The notes beneath the pieces are model-generated. The model was not told the origin of the DNA. It did not search any database and was given only the letters and a program-made list of their open reading frames with translations. Shown in pieces: positions 55,417-64,000 of a stretch of DNA of 64,000 nt. The position numbers and the translations under genes are program-made. This stretch comes from Actinomycetota bacterium. GTDB taxonomy: Bacteria; Actinomycetota; Acidimicrobiia; Acidimicrobiales; RAAP-2. The DNA lies in NCBI GenBank assembly GCA_021324045.1, contig JAJPJV010000048.1, positions 1-64,000 on the forward strand. Reading direction: 5' to 3'. The first letter of the stretch is position 1, and each line of letters opens with the position of its first letter.

Positions 55417-55538
55417 TGCGGCGATCCTACCGAGGCGATCCAGGGCCCTCCGCGCCGAGTTGGGCGTCGCCGACGCGGCTGGCGCCCGCCGGCCGGAGCT
55501 CAACGCAGCTGACACAGCTCCCGCGTACCATCTCGCCG

Positions 55539-58500
55539 GTGCCGATCGACCTGGAGTGGGTCCCTTATGGCCGGCCAGCAGCCGAAGCCCTGCGGTCGGT
55601 GATCGCGACGGCCAAAGCGGCCGACCCACTCATCCCCGTCACGGTTGTCGTCCCTTCGAACCACGTCGGCGTCGCAGCCCGAAGGCTACTGGCCTCCGGA
55701 GCGCTCGGACCGGCGTCATCGCGTGGCAGTGGCCTGGCAGCGGTCACCTTCCTCACGGTCTACCGCCTTGCCGAACTCTTGGGTGCAGCCCGCTTGGCTG
55801 GCAGGGGTCGACGGCCGGTATCCACGCCCGTCATCGCCGCAGCGCTCCGGCGCGCACTCACGGCAGACCCGGGGATCTTCGCTCCGGTCGCTCATCACCC
55901 CTCGACCGAGATGGCCCTGGTGTCCGCGTACCGAGAGCTCCGAGACCTCTCGGCGGAGGCACTCGCTCAGGTCTCCTCGCAGAGCGCTCGGGCCGCCGAC
56001 GTGGTCCGGCTCCACCACGCCGCCCGGATGCAGCTCGAGCATGCGTTCTACGATGAGGAAGACCTCGTCGACGCCGCTCGTGAAACCCTCTCGACCGACG
56101 GTTCCGCCGGCCGGGATCTCGGCACGGTCGTCGTCTACCTCCCGCAGCGGCTCTCACTCCACGGTGCCGCGCTCCTGGCAGCGGTCGGCGAGCATGCCGA
56201 GGTTCGCGTGCTCGCCGGTACCACCGGAGATCCGGGTGCTGACGCCGTCGTCCGCAGCGCCGTCAAACGCCTCCAGCCCGCGCCTGCGCTCCAGGCTCCC
56301 GGGACATCGCCGGCCGGCCGAGGCCGGGAGCGCGCGACATCCGAACCGCCTCGGATCGATGCCATGGCCGTGGTCAGCCCCGAGCGCATGCGGATCGTCA
56401 CCGCCTCGGACTCCGACGACGAGGTTCGCATCGCCGTTCGCGCGGTCGTCGACGCGGTCCGCCAGGGCACACCGCTCGAGCGAATCGCCATCCTCTACGG
56501 CGCTCACGAGCCCTACGCGAGGCTCGTGCACGAGCAGTTGGCCGCCGCTGGCATCCCACACAATGGGACGTCGGTCGTCGCGCTGTCCTCGCGATTGGCG
56601 GCGCGCACCTTGCTCGGTCTCCTCGCGCTGGGGAAGACCGACTTCTGCCGCGCAGACGTCTTCGCTTGGCTCTCGGCCTGCCGGCTCCACTACCACGGCC
56701 GTCCGGTCCCCGTCGGCACCTGGGAACGGGTCTCTCGCGATGCCGGGGTGATCGCCGGGCGCGCGCAATGGGACCAGCGCCTCGCCCGTTACGCGGACGA
56801 GCGCGAGGCCAACGCCCAGCGCGCGGAGGCCGACCCCGACGCCCCGGAATGGCGGGCATCGAGCTTTCGCGAGATCGCCGGCCGTGCCCGGATGCTGCGG
56901 GCATTCGTCCTCGAGCTGATCGACGACCTCGCCGAGGCCGATCGGGCGCCACGAGACTGGGCCGAGCACGCAAGCTGGGCACGCCGACGCCTGTCCGAAC
57001 TCTGTGGTCCAGACGATCTCCGGGCTCGCTGGCCGCTCGTCGAGCAGAAGGCTGCAGAACGAACGCTGCGCGCCCTCGACCGTCTGGCGTGCTTGACCAC
57101 CGTCGAAGGACCGGTCTCCCTCGAGGTGTTCACGCGGACGCTCATCGCCGAGCTCGAGGCCGATCTCGGGCGCGTCGGACGTATGGGCGAGGGGCTGCTG
57201 GTCGGGAGCCTGCGCATGGGCGTTGGGCTCGACCTCGACCTGGTCATCGTCCTCGGCCTCGCCGAGGGCCTGCTCCCGGCGCCAGTGCACGAGGACTCCC
57301 TGCTACCCGACGATGAGCGGAAGGCCGCGGGCGGCGAGCTGGCCTTGCGGTCCGAGGAGATGGACCGCCAGCGTCACGAACTGCTCGCGACGCTGGCGGG
57401 GGCTCGGCACCAACTCCTCGGGGTGCCACGGGGCGACCTGCGCCAGGCCAATCAGCGGGTCCCTTCGCGCTGGGTCACTGCCATCGCCAGTGCGCTGGCC
57501 GGAACGCACCTCGCCGGATGCGACCTTGTCCAGGGTCGAACCGATGGCGAAGCTCCTCGATGGCTCGGTCACGTTGCCTCCTTCGACGCTGGACTCCGTG
57601 AGGTCAGCTTCCCGGCGGACGAACAGGAGTGGCGGCTGCGCGCCATGCTCGCGTCCGCTTCGCTGCCTGCGGACCCGTCTCACGATCGCAAAAAATTCGA
57701 CGACGAGGTCCTCGATGCCGGAATCGCGGCGGTCATGGCTCGCCGCAGTGCTCGCTTCACCCGCTTCGACGGCAGGGTCACCGGACTCGCAGTTCCGTCC
57801 CCATTGGCGACACCAACCTCGGCGACGCGTCTGGAACGCTGGGCGACCTGCCCCTTCGCGTTCTTCGTGAAGGAGCTCCTCGGCATCGAGCCCGTGGAGA
57901 ACCCCGAGGATCGCCTGCAGATCTCCCCCCTCGATTTCGGCTCGCTCATCCACGAGGTGCTCGAACGATTCCTCGAGGAGGTGCTCGCCAGGCCGCCGTC
58001 AGCCCAACCTGGACCCGACGATGCCTGGACCGAGGGGGACCGTCGCCGCCTCCTCGAGATCGCCGAGATGGTCTGTGACCACTACGAAGCGAACGGCCTC
58101 GTCGGCAGACCGATCTTCTGGCGACGTGACCGACGCCGCATCATGGCCGACCTCACGGGCTTCCTGGACGCCGACAGTGCCCATCGGGCCAGCACGCGCG
58201 CTCGCCCCGTCGCCGCCGAGCTGGCGTTCGGGCTGTCTGGGGGCAATCTCGAGGCGGTCGCCTTCGAGCTCGACGACGGTCGACACCTGCGCTTCCGCGG
58301 CAAAGCCGATCGTCTCGACGTCACGGCCGACGGAACGCTGGAGGTCATCGATTACAAGACCGGACGAGCGGACCGCTATCGGGGTCTGAGCGAGGACGAT
58401 CCGGACTTGGGCGGCACCAGGCTGCAGCTCGCCGTCTACGCCCTGGCCGCGCGTCTGCACCAGGGCGCTCCGCAAGCGCCGGTGCGCTCAAGCTATTGGT

Positions 58501-58790
58501 TCGCCACCAACCGGGAGAACTTCACGCGGATCGGGTACACCGTCAGCCCGACCGTGTTGGAAAGGGTCGCATCGACCCTCTCGCGCATGGTGAGAGGGAT
58601 CGAAAGGGGCGTGTTTCCCCCGAACCCGACAGCGGTCAGCACGAGCCCGTGGGTGGACTGCCCGTACTGCGATCCCGACGGGCTCGGAGTTGCCGACCTC
58701 CGCCGCCAGATCGAACGCAAACGAGACGATCCCGAATTGTCGGTCTTCTTCGACTTGACGGAAGGCCGCGTCAGCGACCATGGCCGTTGA
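55539..58790 (+). CDS. AddB-like nuclease subunit (PD-(D/E)XK)
   Basis: A 1083-residue subunit of a helicase-nuclease that resects double-strand breaks. The N-terminal helicase-like part has no Walker A lysine (VTVVVPSNHVGVAARRLL), as in AddB, so it is a scaffold. The C-terminal nuclease has FRGKADRLD and IDYKTG with Asp938 and Lys940. Of the four AddB Fe-S cysteines, three align (Cys771 in ATCPFAFF, Cys1041 and Cys1044 in CPYC); the fourth position is Gly. The GTG at 55539 is the first start before the conserved part. It overlaps the AddA-like gene by 11 bases, so the two are coupled. Confidence 0.9.
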   Translation: MPIDLEWVPYGRPAAEALRSVIATAKAADPLIPVTVVVPSNHVGVAARRLLASGALGPASSRGSGLAAVTFLTVYRLAELLGAARLAGRGRRPVSTPVIAAALRRALTADPGIFAPVAHHPSTEMALVSAYRELRDLSAEALAQVSSQSARAADVVRLHHAARMQLEHAFYDEEDLVDAARETLSTDGSAGRDLGTVVVYLPQRLSLHGAALLAAVGEHAEVRVLAGTTGDPGADAVVRSAVKRLQPAPALQAPGTSPAGRGRERATSEPPRIDAMAVVSPERMRIVTASDSDDEVRIAVRAVVDAVRQGTPLERIAILYGAHEPYARLVHEQLAAAGIPHNGTSVVALSSRLAARTLLGLLALGKTDFCRADVFAWLSACRLHYHGRPVPVGTWERVSRDAGVIAGRAQWDQRLARYADEREANAQRAEADPDAPEWRASSFREIAGRARMLRAFVLELIDDLAEADRAPRDWAEHASWARRRLSELCGPDDLRARWPLVEQKAAERTLRALDRLACLTTVEGPVSLEVFTRTLIAELEADLGRVGRMGEGLLVGSLRMGVGLDLDLVIVLGLAEGLLPAPVHEDSLLPDDERKAAGGELALRSEEMDRQRHELLATLAGARHQLLGVPRGDLRQANQRVPSRWVTAIASALAGTHLAGCDLVQGRTDGEAPRWLGHVASFDAGLREVSFPADEQEWRLRAMLASASLPADPSHDRKKFDDEVLDAGIAAVMARRSARFTRFDGRVTGLAVPSPLATPTSATRLERWATCPFAFFVKELLGIEPVENPEDRLQISPLDFGSLIHEVLERFLEEVLARPPSAQPGPDDAWTEGDRRRLLEIAEMVCDHYEANGLVGRPIFWRRDRRRIMADLTGFLDADSAHRASTRARPVAAELAFGLSGGNLEAVAFELDDGRHLRFRGKADRLDVTADGTLEVIDYKTGRADRYRGLSEDDPDLGGTRLQLAVYALAARLHQGAPQAPVRSSYWFATNRENFTRIGYTVSPTVLERVASTLSRMVRGIERGVFPPNPTAVSTSPWVDCPYCDPDGLGVADLRRQIERKRDDPELSVFFDLTEGRVSDHGR

Positions 58791-61700
58791 GCTGAGACCG
58801 TCTTCGGGTCCCGGACCGTCGCCGGGCATCGGGCTGCCCGGAGTGCCGCCCGACCGCTCGGAGCGAGAGCGTATCGCGACCGAGCTTTCCTCGACGCTGT
58901 TCGTCGAAGCCGGGGCGGGCTCAGGAAAGACATCGGCGCTCGTCGACCGAGTGCTCGCGCTCGTGACGAGCGGCGAATGTGAGCTCTCACACATCGCGGC
59001 CATCACCTTCACCGAAAAGGCCGCCGCCGAATTGCGCGACCGGATCCGCAGCGCTCTGGAGACCTCGGCCGCCGACCACGCCAGAGGCGTCGAGGCACTG
59101 CGGTGTCGGCAAGCCCTTGAGCAACTCGATGGCGCTGCGATCGGGACGTTGCATGCGTTCGCCCAGCGAATTCTCGGCGAGCATCCGATCGAGGCAGGCC
59201 TCCCGCCCCACGTCGAGGTCCTCGACGAGGTCACATCGATGGTCGCCTTCGAGCAGCGATGGTCGATGTTCCAAGACGAGCTGCTCGCCGACCCCGACAT
59301 GGAGCGCACGCTCCTGCTCTTCTTCGCTGCAGGCGTGCGGCCCGATGCGCTCCGCAGCATCGCCCAGGCATTCGAGGACAACTGGGACCTCGTCGAGGAG
59401 CTGGTCCCCGAATGCCGTCCGGAGCCACCCTCGGTCCACGCTCTGTTCCACGACGTACGCGCTGGCATAACCACCCTGGCCACCGCAGCACAACGCTGCA
59501 GCGATCCGGGCGACAAGCTCCGCCTCCGGATCGAGGAGATCGCGCAGCGGCTCGTCCCACTCGGTGAGATCGATGACGAGGTCGAGCTGCTCGAAGCCAT
59601 CAGCGCCCCTTCGGCAGCGAAGCTCCCGAGCTTCAAGGTCGGCAACCTCGGCCGGAAAGCCGCTTGGGACGATGTCGCGAGCGTGCGGGCCGCCGTCGCG
59701 GCCGTCGGCGAGGCACTCGAGGGGCTGCGGAGCCAGATCGCCAGCGCCTGCGCCCAGCGGATCGGCAGCGCCATCCGGCGGTTCACCCTCAGCGCGGCTC
59801 ACGAACGCCAAGCGGCTGGACGGCTCCAGTTCCACGATCTCCTCGTCCTCGCCCGAAGCCTTCTGCGCGATCCTCGCCACGGCGCTGCGGTCCGGACGCG
59901 ACTGCACGACCGTTACCGGCGCCTCCTCCTTGACGAGTTCCAGGACACAGACCCCATCCAGCTCGACCTCGCGGTGCGCATCGCCGCTTCGGAACCGGCA
60001 GCCGAGTCCACGGGGACCTTGCCCTGGGACCAGGTCGACGTTGCCCCCGGACGCCTGTTCTTCGTCGGCGACCCCAAGCAGTCGATCTATCGCTTCCGAC
60101 GAGCAGACATCGCGCTATTCCTCGCCGCCACCGCACGCTTCGGTGCCAAGGATCTCGTCGAGCTCACCGCCAATTTCCGCACTGGCAAACCGATCCTCGA
60201 TTGGGTCAACGCGGTCTTCTCCGCCTTGATGGCGGCACCCGACGACGACCTTGCATCGACCGCCTCCCAGCCCCGCTACGTCCCGCTCGACGGGACACGT
60301 CCGGCTGCGCCGCTCGGACCACCGGTCTCGATCCTGGGACGGGACGAACATCCCAGCGACACGACCCCGGACGCGCTGCGATCACTCGAGGCGACTGCGG
60401 TCGCCGAGGCGATCGCCCGGATCGTCCACGACGGCTGGAGCGTGGACGATGGGAAGGGCGGATGGCGCGCAGCGCGACTCGGCGACATCGCCATCGTCGT
60501 GCCCGCACGTACCTCGCTCCCCTTCCTCGAAGACGCACTCGAGCACCAGGGCATCCCGTTCCGCGCCGAGTCGAGCTCGCTGGTCTATGCGAGCCGCGCG
60601 GTGCGCGACGTGCTCATGGTGTTGCGGGCCGTGGACGACCCGACGAATGCCCTGCACATCGTCGCTGCACTACGCACCCCACTTTTGGGCTGTGGCGACG
60701 ACGATCTGTTGCGGTTCTTCCGCCACCGTCGAGGACGCTGGAACTACCTCGGCCGGCAGCCCGACACGGTGCCCACGGACGACCCTGTCCGTCGGGGGCT
60801 CGCCTATCTCCGCTCCCTCCACGAAGAGCGCCACTGGCTTGCCCCCTCCCAGCTCCTCGAGCGGATCGTCCGTGAGCGCAGGGCGCTCGAGCTCGGCTTC
60901 GTCGAGGGTCGGCCCCGTGACCTTTGGCGCCGGATCCGCTTCGTGGTCGACCAGGCTCGGGCGTGGAGCGACGCCACCGGGGGCAACCTGCGCGAATACC
61001 TCGCCTGGGTGGACCGACAGGCCTCGGAAGGCGCGAGGGTCGCCGAAGCCATCCTGCCCGAGACCGACGACGACGCCGTGCGCATCATGACGATCCATGC
61101 GGCCAAGGGCCTCGAGTTCCCGATCACCATCGTCTCCGGGCTCTCCAGCGCGCCAAGGAGCGCTCGAGCTCCTGCCCAGGTCGTGTTCCGCGCGCCGAAC
61201 ACGGTCGGCTACCGCTTCGCCGGCAACGTGACGACCCAGGAGTTCGAGGCGCTCCGGCCCGTCGACGAGCAGATGGAGTTCCATGAGCGCATCCGGCTCC
61301 TCTACGTCGCCTGTACCCGAGCTCGTGACCACCTGGTGCTCTCGGTGCATCGAAAGGCACGGAACCACCACCCCACGGCCAGCGCCCAGACGAACGCCGA
61401 GCTGCTCGTCACGGGCATGGGGCAGCTGCTTGCCGACCTCCCGGACGTCGCTGCTCCCGGCGCCACGACGCCATCGGTCCCCGTCGAACGACCGGACGCC
61501 CCGCCACCGCTGGCAACCTGGCGAGCCGAGCGCGAAGCCGCGCTCGAGCGAGCGGGTCGAGCACGAACGGTCGCGGCCACCGCCTTGAGCGACGAGGGCA
61601 CGCCCGACGTCGAAGACGAACCCGACCCGGGACTGCGCAAGCGACCGCGCGACCTCGACCTCCCTCCGTGGCTGAAGGGTCGGTACGGCAATGCTGTCGG

Positions 61701-62217
61701 CCGGGCAGTGCACGGCGTCCTCCAATCCATCGACCTCGCCACCGGCGACGGTCTCGACGAAGCGGTCGCTGCCCAGTGCGAAGCCGAAGCGGTGAGCGAC
61801 CGAAGCGAAGAGGTGCGCCAGCTCGTCACCGCCGCACTCGGGTCGCCCTCTGTCCGAGAAGCCGCGAGGGTCCCGCATTGGCGCGAGGTCTACGTCTGCA
61901 CCCCCGTCGACGATCGTCTCCTCGAGGGGTATCTCGACCTTCTCTACCGCACCGGCGAGGGCTTGGTCGTGGTCGACTACAAGACGGCAGGAACGGCCGA
62001 TCCCGATGAGCTCTCCCGCCGCCTCGAGCGCTACCGCAACCAGGGAGCCTCCTACGCGCTCGCTGCCGCCAGCGCCACCGGTGAACCGGTGCATCGCGTC
62101 ACGTTCGTCTTCCTCACCCCTGCGGGAGCTGTTGAGCGCCACCTCATCGACCTCGATCGCGCCGTCGAGCACGTCCGGGCGCTCGTCTCCTCTGGGCGCG
62201 AGCTCTTGGTGCCATAG
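58780..62217 (+). CDS. AddA-like UvrD-family helicase-nuclease subunit
   Basis: A 1145-residue SF1 helicase with a C-terminal RecB-type nuclease. Helicase motifs are I GAGSGKT (45-51), Ia ITFTEKAAAELRDRIR, II LLLDEFQDTD with Asp385-Glu386, III VGDPKQSIYRFRRAD, V IMTIHAAKGLEFP and VI VACTRARDHLVLS. The nuclease motif is VVVDYKTAG with Asp1066 and Lys1068. With the AddB-like partner it should unwind and degrade DNA ends and feed RecA. Gene order is AddB then AddA, as in B. subtilis. AdnAB of mycobacteria is the alternative comparison, but there both subunits carry motors. Confidence 0.94.
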   Translation: MAVELRPSSGPGPSPGIGLPGVPPDRSERERIATELSSTLFVEAGAGSGKTSALVDRVLALVTSGECELSHIAAITFTEKAAAELRDRIRSALETSAADHARGVEALRCRQALEQLDGAAIGTLHAFAQRILGEHPIEAGLPPHVEVLDEVTSMVAFEQRWSMFQDELLADPDMERTLLLFFAAGVRPDALRSIAQAFEDNWDLVEELVPECRPEPPSVHALFHDVRAGITTLATAAQRCSDPGDKLRLRIEEIAQRLVPLGEIDDEVELLEAISAPSAAKLPSFKVGNLGRKAAWDDVASVRAAVAAVGEALEGLRSQIASACAQRIGSAIRRFTLSAAHERQAAGRLQFHDLLVLARSLLRDPRHGAAVRTRLHDRYRRLLLDEFQDTDPIQLDLAVRIAASEPAAESTGTLPWDQVDVAPGRLFFVGDPKQSIYRFRRADIALFLAATARFGAKDLVELTANFRTGKPILDWVNAVFSALMAAPDDDLASTASQPRYVPLDGTRPAAPLGPPVSILGRDEHPSDTTPDALRSLEATAVAEAIARIVHDGWSVDDGKGGWRAARLGDIAIVVPARTSLPFLEDALEHQGIPFRAESSSLVYASRAVRDVLMVLRAVDDPTNALHIVAALRTPLLGCGDDDLLRFFRHRRGRWNYLGRQPDTVPTDDPVRRGLAYLRSLHEERHWLAPSQLLERIVRERRALELGFVEGRPRDLWRRIRFVVDQARAWSDATGGNLREYLAWVDRQASEGARVAEAILPETDDDAVRIMTIHAAKGLEFPITIVSGLSSAPRSARAPAQVVFRAPNTVGYRFAGNVTTQEFEALRPVDEQMEFHERIRLLYVACTRARDHLVLSVHRKARNHHPTASAQTNAELLVTGMGQLLADLPDVAAPGATTPSVPVERPDAPPPLATWRAEREAALERAGRARTVAATALSDEGTPDVEDEPDPGLRKRPRDLDLPPWLKGRYGNAVGRAVHGVLQSIDLATGDGLDEAVAAQCEAEAVSDRSEEVRQLVTAALGSPSVREAARVPHWREVYVCTPVDDRLLEGYLDLLYRTGEGLVVVDYKTAGTADPDELSRRLERYRNQGASYALAAASATGEPVHRVTFVFLTPAGAVERHLIDLDRAVEHVRALVSSGRELLVP

Positions 62218-62456
62218 CCCCTCCACGTCGATCTTCGTTGCCCGGGCGACGCCGTCGAGCGCTGCTGGGGCGCCGCGGACGGGGGCGACCGGCTCGTCGG
62301 TCGCGATCTGACCGTTCGCCTGGACTTGGGAAACCGACCTCGCTCGCCGCGGGGCGAAGCCGACGCAGCGTCGCCCACGCGACCGCTGCCTTACACCGGG
62401 CCTTGTCCGCCCTATCATGGGTCGGAAGCGAAGACGACACCCAAGGACGGCCAACC

Positions 62457-63563
62457 ATGCCACGAACGCCCCAGGTTGCCAGGCTGCTCGGAGCAACTGG
62501 CGCCGTGAAGCGGTCGGTTGACGTCCTGGCCGCGAAGTTCGACCGGGTCGGTCGAAGCCGAGCGCTCCGCGGGATGCCCGAAGCGACGCCAGAAACGAAA
62601 TCGGTGGAGCGCGATCACGAATCGACGCCCGTCGAGGTCCGGAGCTTCGCCGACGGCGTCCTCGAGCTCCGGCTGGTCGGACCGTCCCAACGGAATGCCC
62701 TCGGACGTGCCACCATCGACCGCATCGAGCAGCTGGTCTCGATCCCACCGATGGGAACCCGCGTCGTCCTGCTGACCGCCGACGGACCGGACTTCTGCGC
62801 CGGCTACGACCTCCGGGAGGCTGCGCGAGGGGACGCCGGCAGCTTGATCGCCCTCGGGACGAACTTCGCCGCACTGAAGAACGCCGAAATCCCGGTCATC
62901 GCCGCCCTCCATGGCAACGTGATCGGTGGCGGCCTCGAACTCGCCCTCGCCGCGGACGTCCGACTCGCCACCCCGGACACCAAGCTGGCGCTTCCAGCCG
63001 GGCGGCTGGGGCTTGTGTACTCCGAGGAAGGCATTCGGCTCCTAGTGAACGAGGTCGGTGAGAGCCACGCGCGAGCGATGCTGCTCGCGGGCAAGGTCCT
63101 CACCGCCGAGGATGCCAGGGCGTCCGGCGTCATCACCGAGATCGTGGCTCCGCATCGACTCGAGGCGCGAGCGCTCGAGCTTGCCTCCACCGTCGCGTCG
63201 TGGTCGGAACTGGCGACATCGGGCAATCGCAGAGTGCTCGACGTCGTCGTCGGGCGCACGACGGCCGACACCGAGGCCCTTCGGCGCTCCAGCTTCGCCC
63301 CTGGAGGGACGCTCGCCGCGACCATCGAGCGGTTCGCCTCCGCGGATCACGACACCGCCGAAGCCTCGCTGTCGCGTTCGGCGGCCCTCGCCGAGTGGGC
63401 GAGCATCGCCCAAACGCAGGGGGAGCTGCTCGGTCAGTGGATGCGGCGCACCTGGAAGCTGCTCAAGACCCGCGTGGCGGAGGAGCTGCAGAAAGAGCGG
63501 GCGCCACGTCGCCCCGTTCACCCGTCGCATTCGGTCGCCGGAGCGACACGCGCGCCGAGCTGA
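62457..63563 (+). CDS. Enoyl-CoA hydratase/isomerase-family protein
   Basis: A 368-residue crotonase-fold protein, longer than typical (about 260). The first 75 residues or so are an extra region, MPRTPQVARLLG to DHESTPVEV. The crotonase core has LVGPSQRNAL, the oxyanion motif GPDFCAGYDL, ALHGNVIGGGLELALAADVRLATP and GLVYSEEGIRLLVNEVGE. The usual catalytic Glu pair is only partly matched, so a hydratase is not certain; an isomerase or dehydratase is possible. An AAGGAC ribosome-binding site lies upstream. It is followed 98 bases later by an SDR gene on the same strand. Confidence 0.88.
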   Translation: MPRTPQVARLLGATGAVKRSVDVLAAKFDRVGRSRALRGMPEATPETKSVERDHESTPVEVRSFADGVLELRLVGPSQRNALGRATIDRIEQLVSIPPMGTRVVLLTADGPDFCAGYDLREAARGDAGSLIALGTNFAALKNAEIPVIAALHGNVIGGGLELALAADVRLATPDTKLALPAGRLGLVYSEEGIRLLVNEVGESHARAMLLAGKVLTAEDARASGVITEIVAPHRLEARALELASTVASWSELATSGNRRVLDVVVGRTTADTEALRRSSFAPGGTLAATIERFASADHDTAEASLSRSAALAEWASIAQTQGELLGQWMRRTWKLLKTRVAEELQKERAPRRPVHPSHSVAGATRAPS

Positions 63564-63661
63564 GGCGATCAAGTCGGACGCGCCACGTCCCGAAGCGGCA
63601 CTGCAGGCGAAGGTCTCGAGAGCCAACGGGAGGGGAAACCCTCCGGAGGAGAGGAGGGGCA

Positions 63662-64000
63662 ATGGAACTCGGGCTCAACGGCAAGGTCGCGATCGTCACG
63701 GGGGGAGGACGGGGAATCGGCAGGGCCACCGTGGAGCTCCTGGCGCGAGAAGGAGCCCGCGTAGCGTACTGCAGCCGCAGTCTCGACCAGCTCCGAGCGG
63801 TCGAGAAAGCGGTGACCGCGGAAGGGGGAACGTGTCTCCCGGTCCAGATCGACCTGCAGGAACGCGCTGCCGCCGACGAACTGGTACGCCAGACCATCGA
63901 TCAGTTCGGCGACCTCGACATCTTGGTCTGCAACCACGGTTACCACCAGATCAAGGACTGGGAGGAGCTGACCGACGAGGACTGGGAGCGGACGTTCGAC
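63662..64000 (+). CDS. Short-chain dehydrogenase/reductase, 3'-truncated by the window
   Basis: The ATG at 63662 has a strong GGAGGAGAGGAGG ribosome-binding region upstream, and the open frame runs past the right edge. The visible 113 residues start MELGLNGKVAIVTGGGRGIG, giving the TGxxxGIG cofactor motif, and continue through ARVAYCSR, QIDLQE and ILVCNHG, where NHG stands for NNAG. An Asn in place of Asn-Ala is unusual but seen in SDRs. The substrate is unknown; proximity to the enoyl-CoA hydratase-like gene suggests fatty or branched acid catabolism. Confidence 0.88.
   Translation, partial: MELGLNGKVAIVTGGGRGIGRATVELLAREGARVAYCSRSLDQLRAVEKAVTAEGGTCLPVQIDLQERAAADELVRQTIDQFGDLDILVCNHGYHQIKDWEELTDEDWERTFD

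Noticed and set aside
60670-62874. 734-codon minus-strand frame opposite the AddA-like gene
   Set aside because: All helicase and nuclease motifs are on the plus strand; the antisense frame is arginine-rich and featureless.

Overview
The window is 64 kb of very GC-rich DNA, densely packed with genes, with many GTG and a few TTG starts and frequent 4-base stop/start overlaps. This, together with the PASTA-domain kinase, an AdnAB/AddAB-like nuclease, PrimPol/LigC-type repair genes and CoA-linked catabolic genes, points to an actinobacterium, most likely an Acidimicrobiia-like lineage. That placement is inference from gene content; no marker RNA lies in the window, and I found no tRNA, rRNA, CRISPR array or replication origin.

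Layout. 1-5.5 kb: 3' part of a cell-wall-binding-repeat protein, a small Cys-rich protein, a PASTA Ser/Thr kinase, a Pr6Pr-type membrane protein and an aquaporin. 5.8-11.7 kb: a minus-strand housekeeping run (ligA, mnmA, cysteine desulfurase, an aldehyde dehydrogenase); the desulfurase and MnmA together make the 2-thiouridine of tRNA. 11.7-18.2 kb: a small membrane protein, a type-2 isoleucyl-tRNA synthetase with the swapped GxHH signature, divergent glutathione peroxidase and quinone oxidoreductase genes around a 13-bp palindrome, and an FMN-dependent 2-hydroxyacid oxidase. 18.5-23.5 kb: an ABC exporter (one ATPase, two ABC-2 permeases), an NCS1 nucleobase permease and a phosphoribosyltransferase (likely base uptake and salvage). 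23.5-27.2 kb: a Fur-family regulator and a repair cluster (PrimPol polymerase, ATP-dependent ligase, 5'-3' exonuclease). 27.4-32.8 kb: a GT-C-like membrane protein, a coupled UbiE-like methyltransferase and UbiA-like membrane protein, and a divergent FtsH-like protease. 32.8-35.4 kb: an acyl-CoA synthetase-like enzyme and a double-VOC protein.

35.5-48.6 kb looks more accessory. It holds a translationally coupled array of three genes, each with two YbjQ-like domains, preceded by an unknown gene and a 26-codon CxxC micro-ORF; a cytochrome P450 followed by a truncated ORF and a decayed transposase; an arylsulfatase and small unknown genes around a 21-bp direct repeat; a MEDS plus histidine-kinase-like ATPase sensor; and a MarR regulator divergent from a DrrAB-like exporter, with both predicted promoters meeting in one palindrome.

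48.6-55.4 kb is a catabolic block: two SDR dehydrogenases, a molybdenum hydroxylase large subunit without its partner subunits, two CaiB/BaiF CoA-transferases and a DUF2889 protein. 55.5-62.2 kb encodes an AddB-like and an AddA-like subunit for double-strand-break end processing. The window closes with an enoyl-CoA hydratase/isomerase and the start of another SDR. The most interesting points are the YbjQ array, the GxHH IleRS, the shared MarR promoter/operator with a probable leaderless exporter mRNA, and the atypical FtsH-like ATPase.
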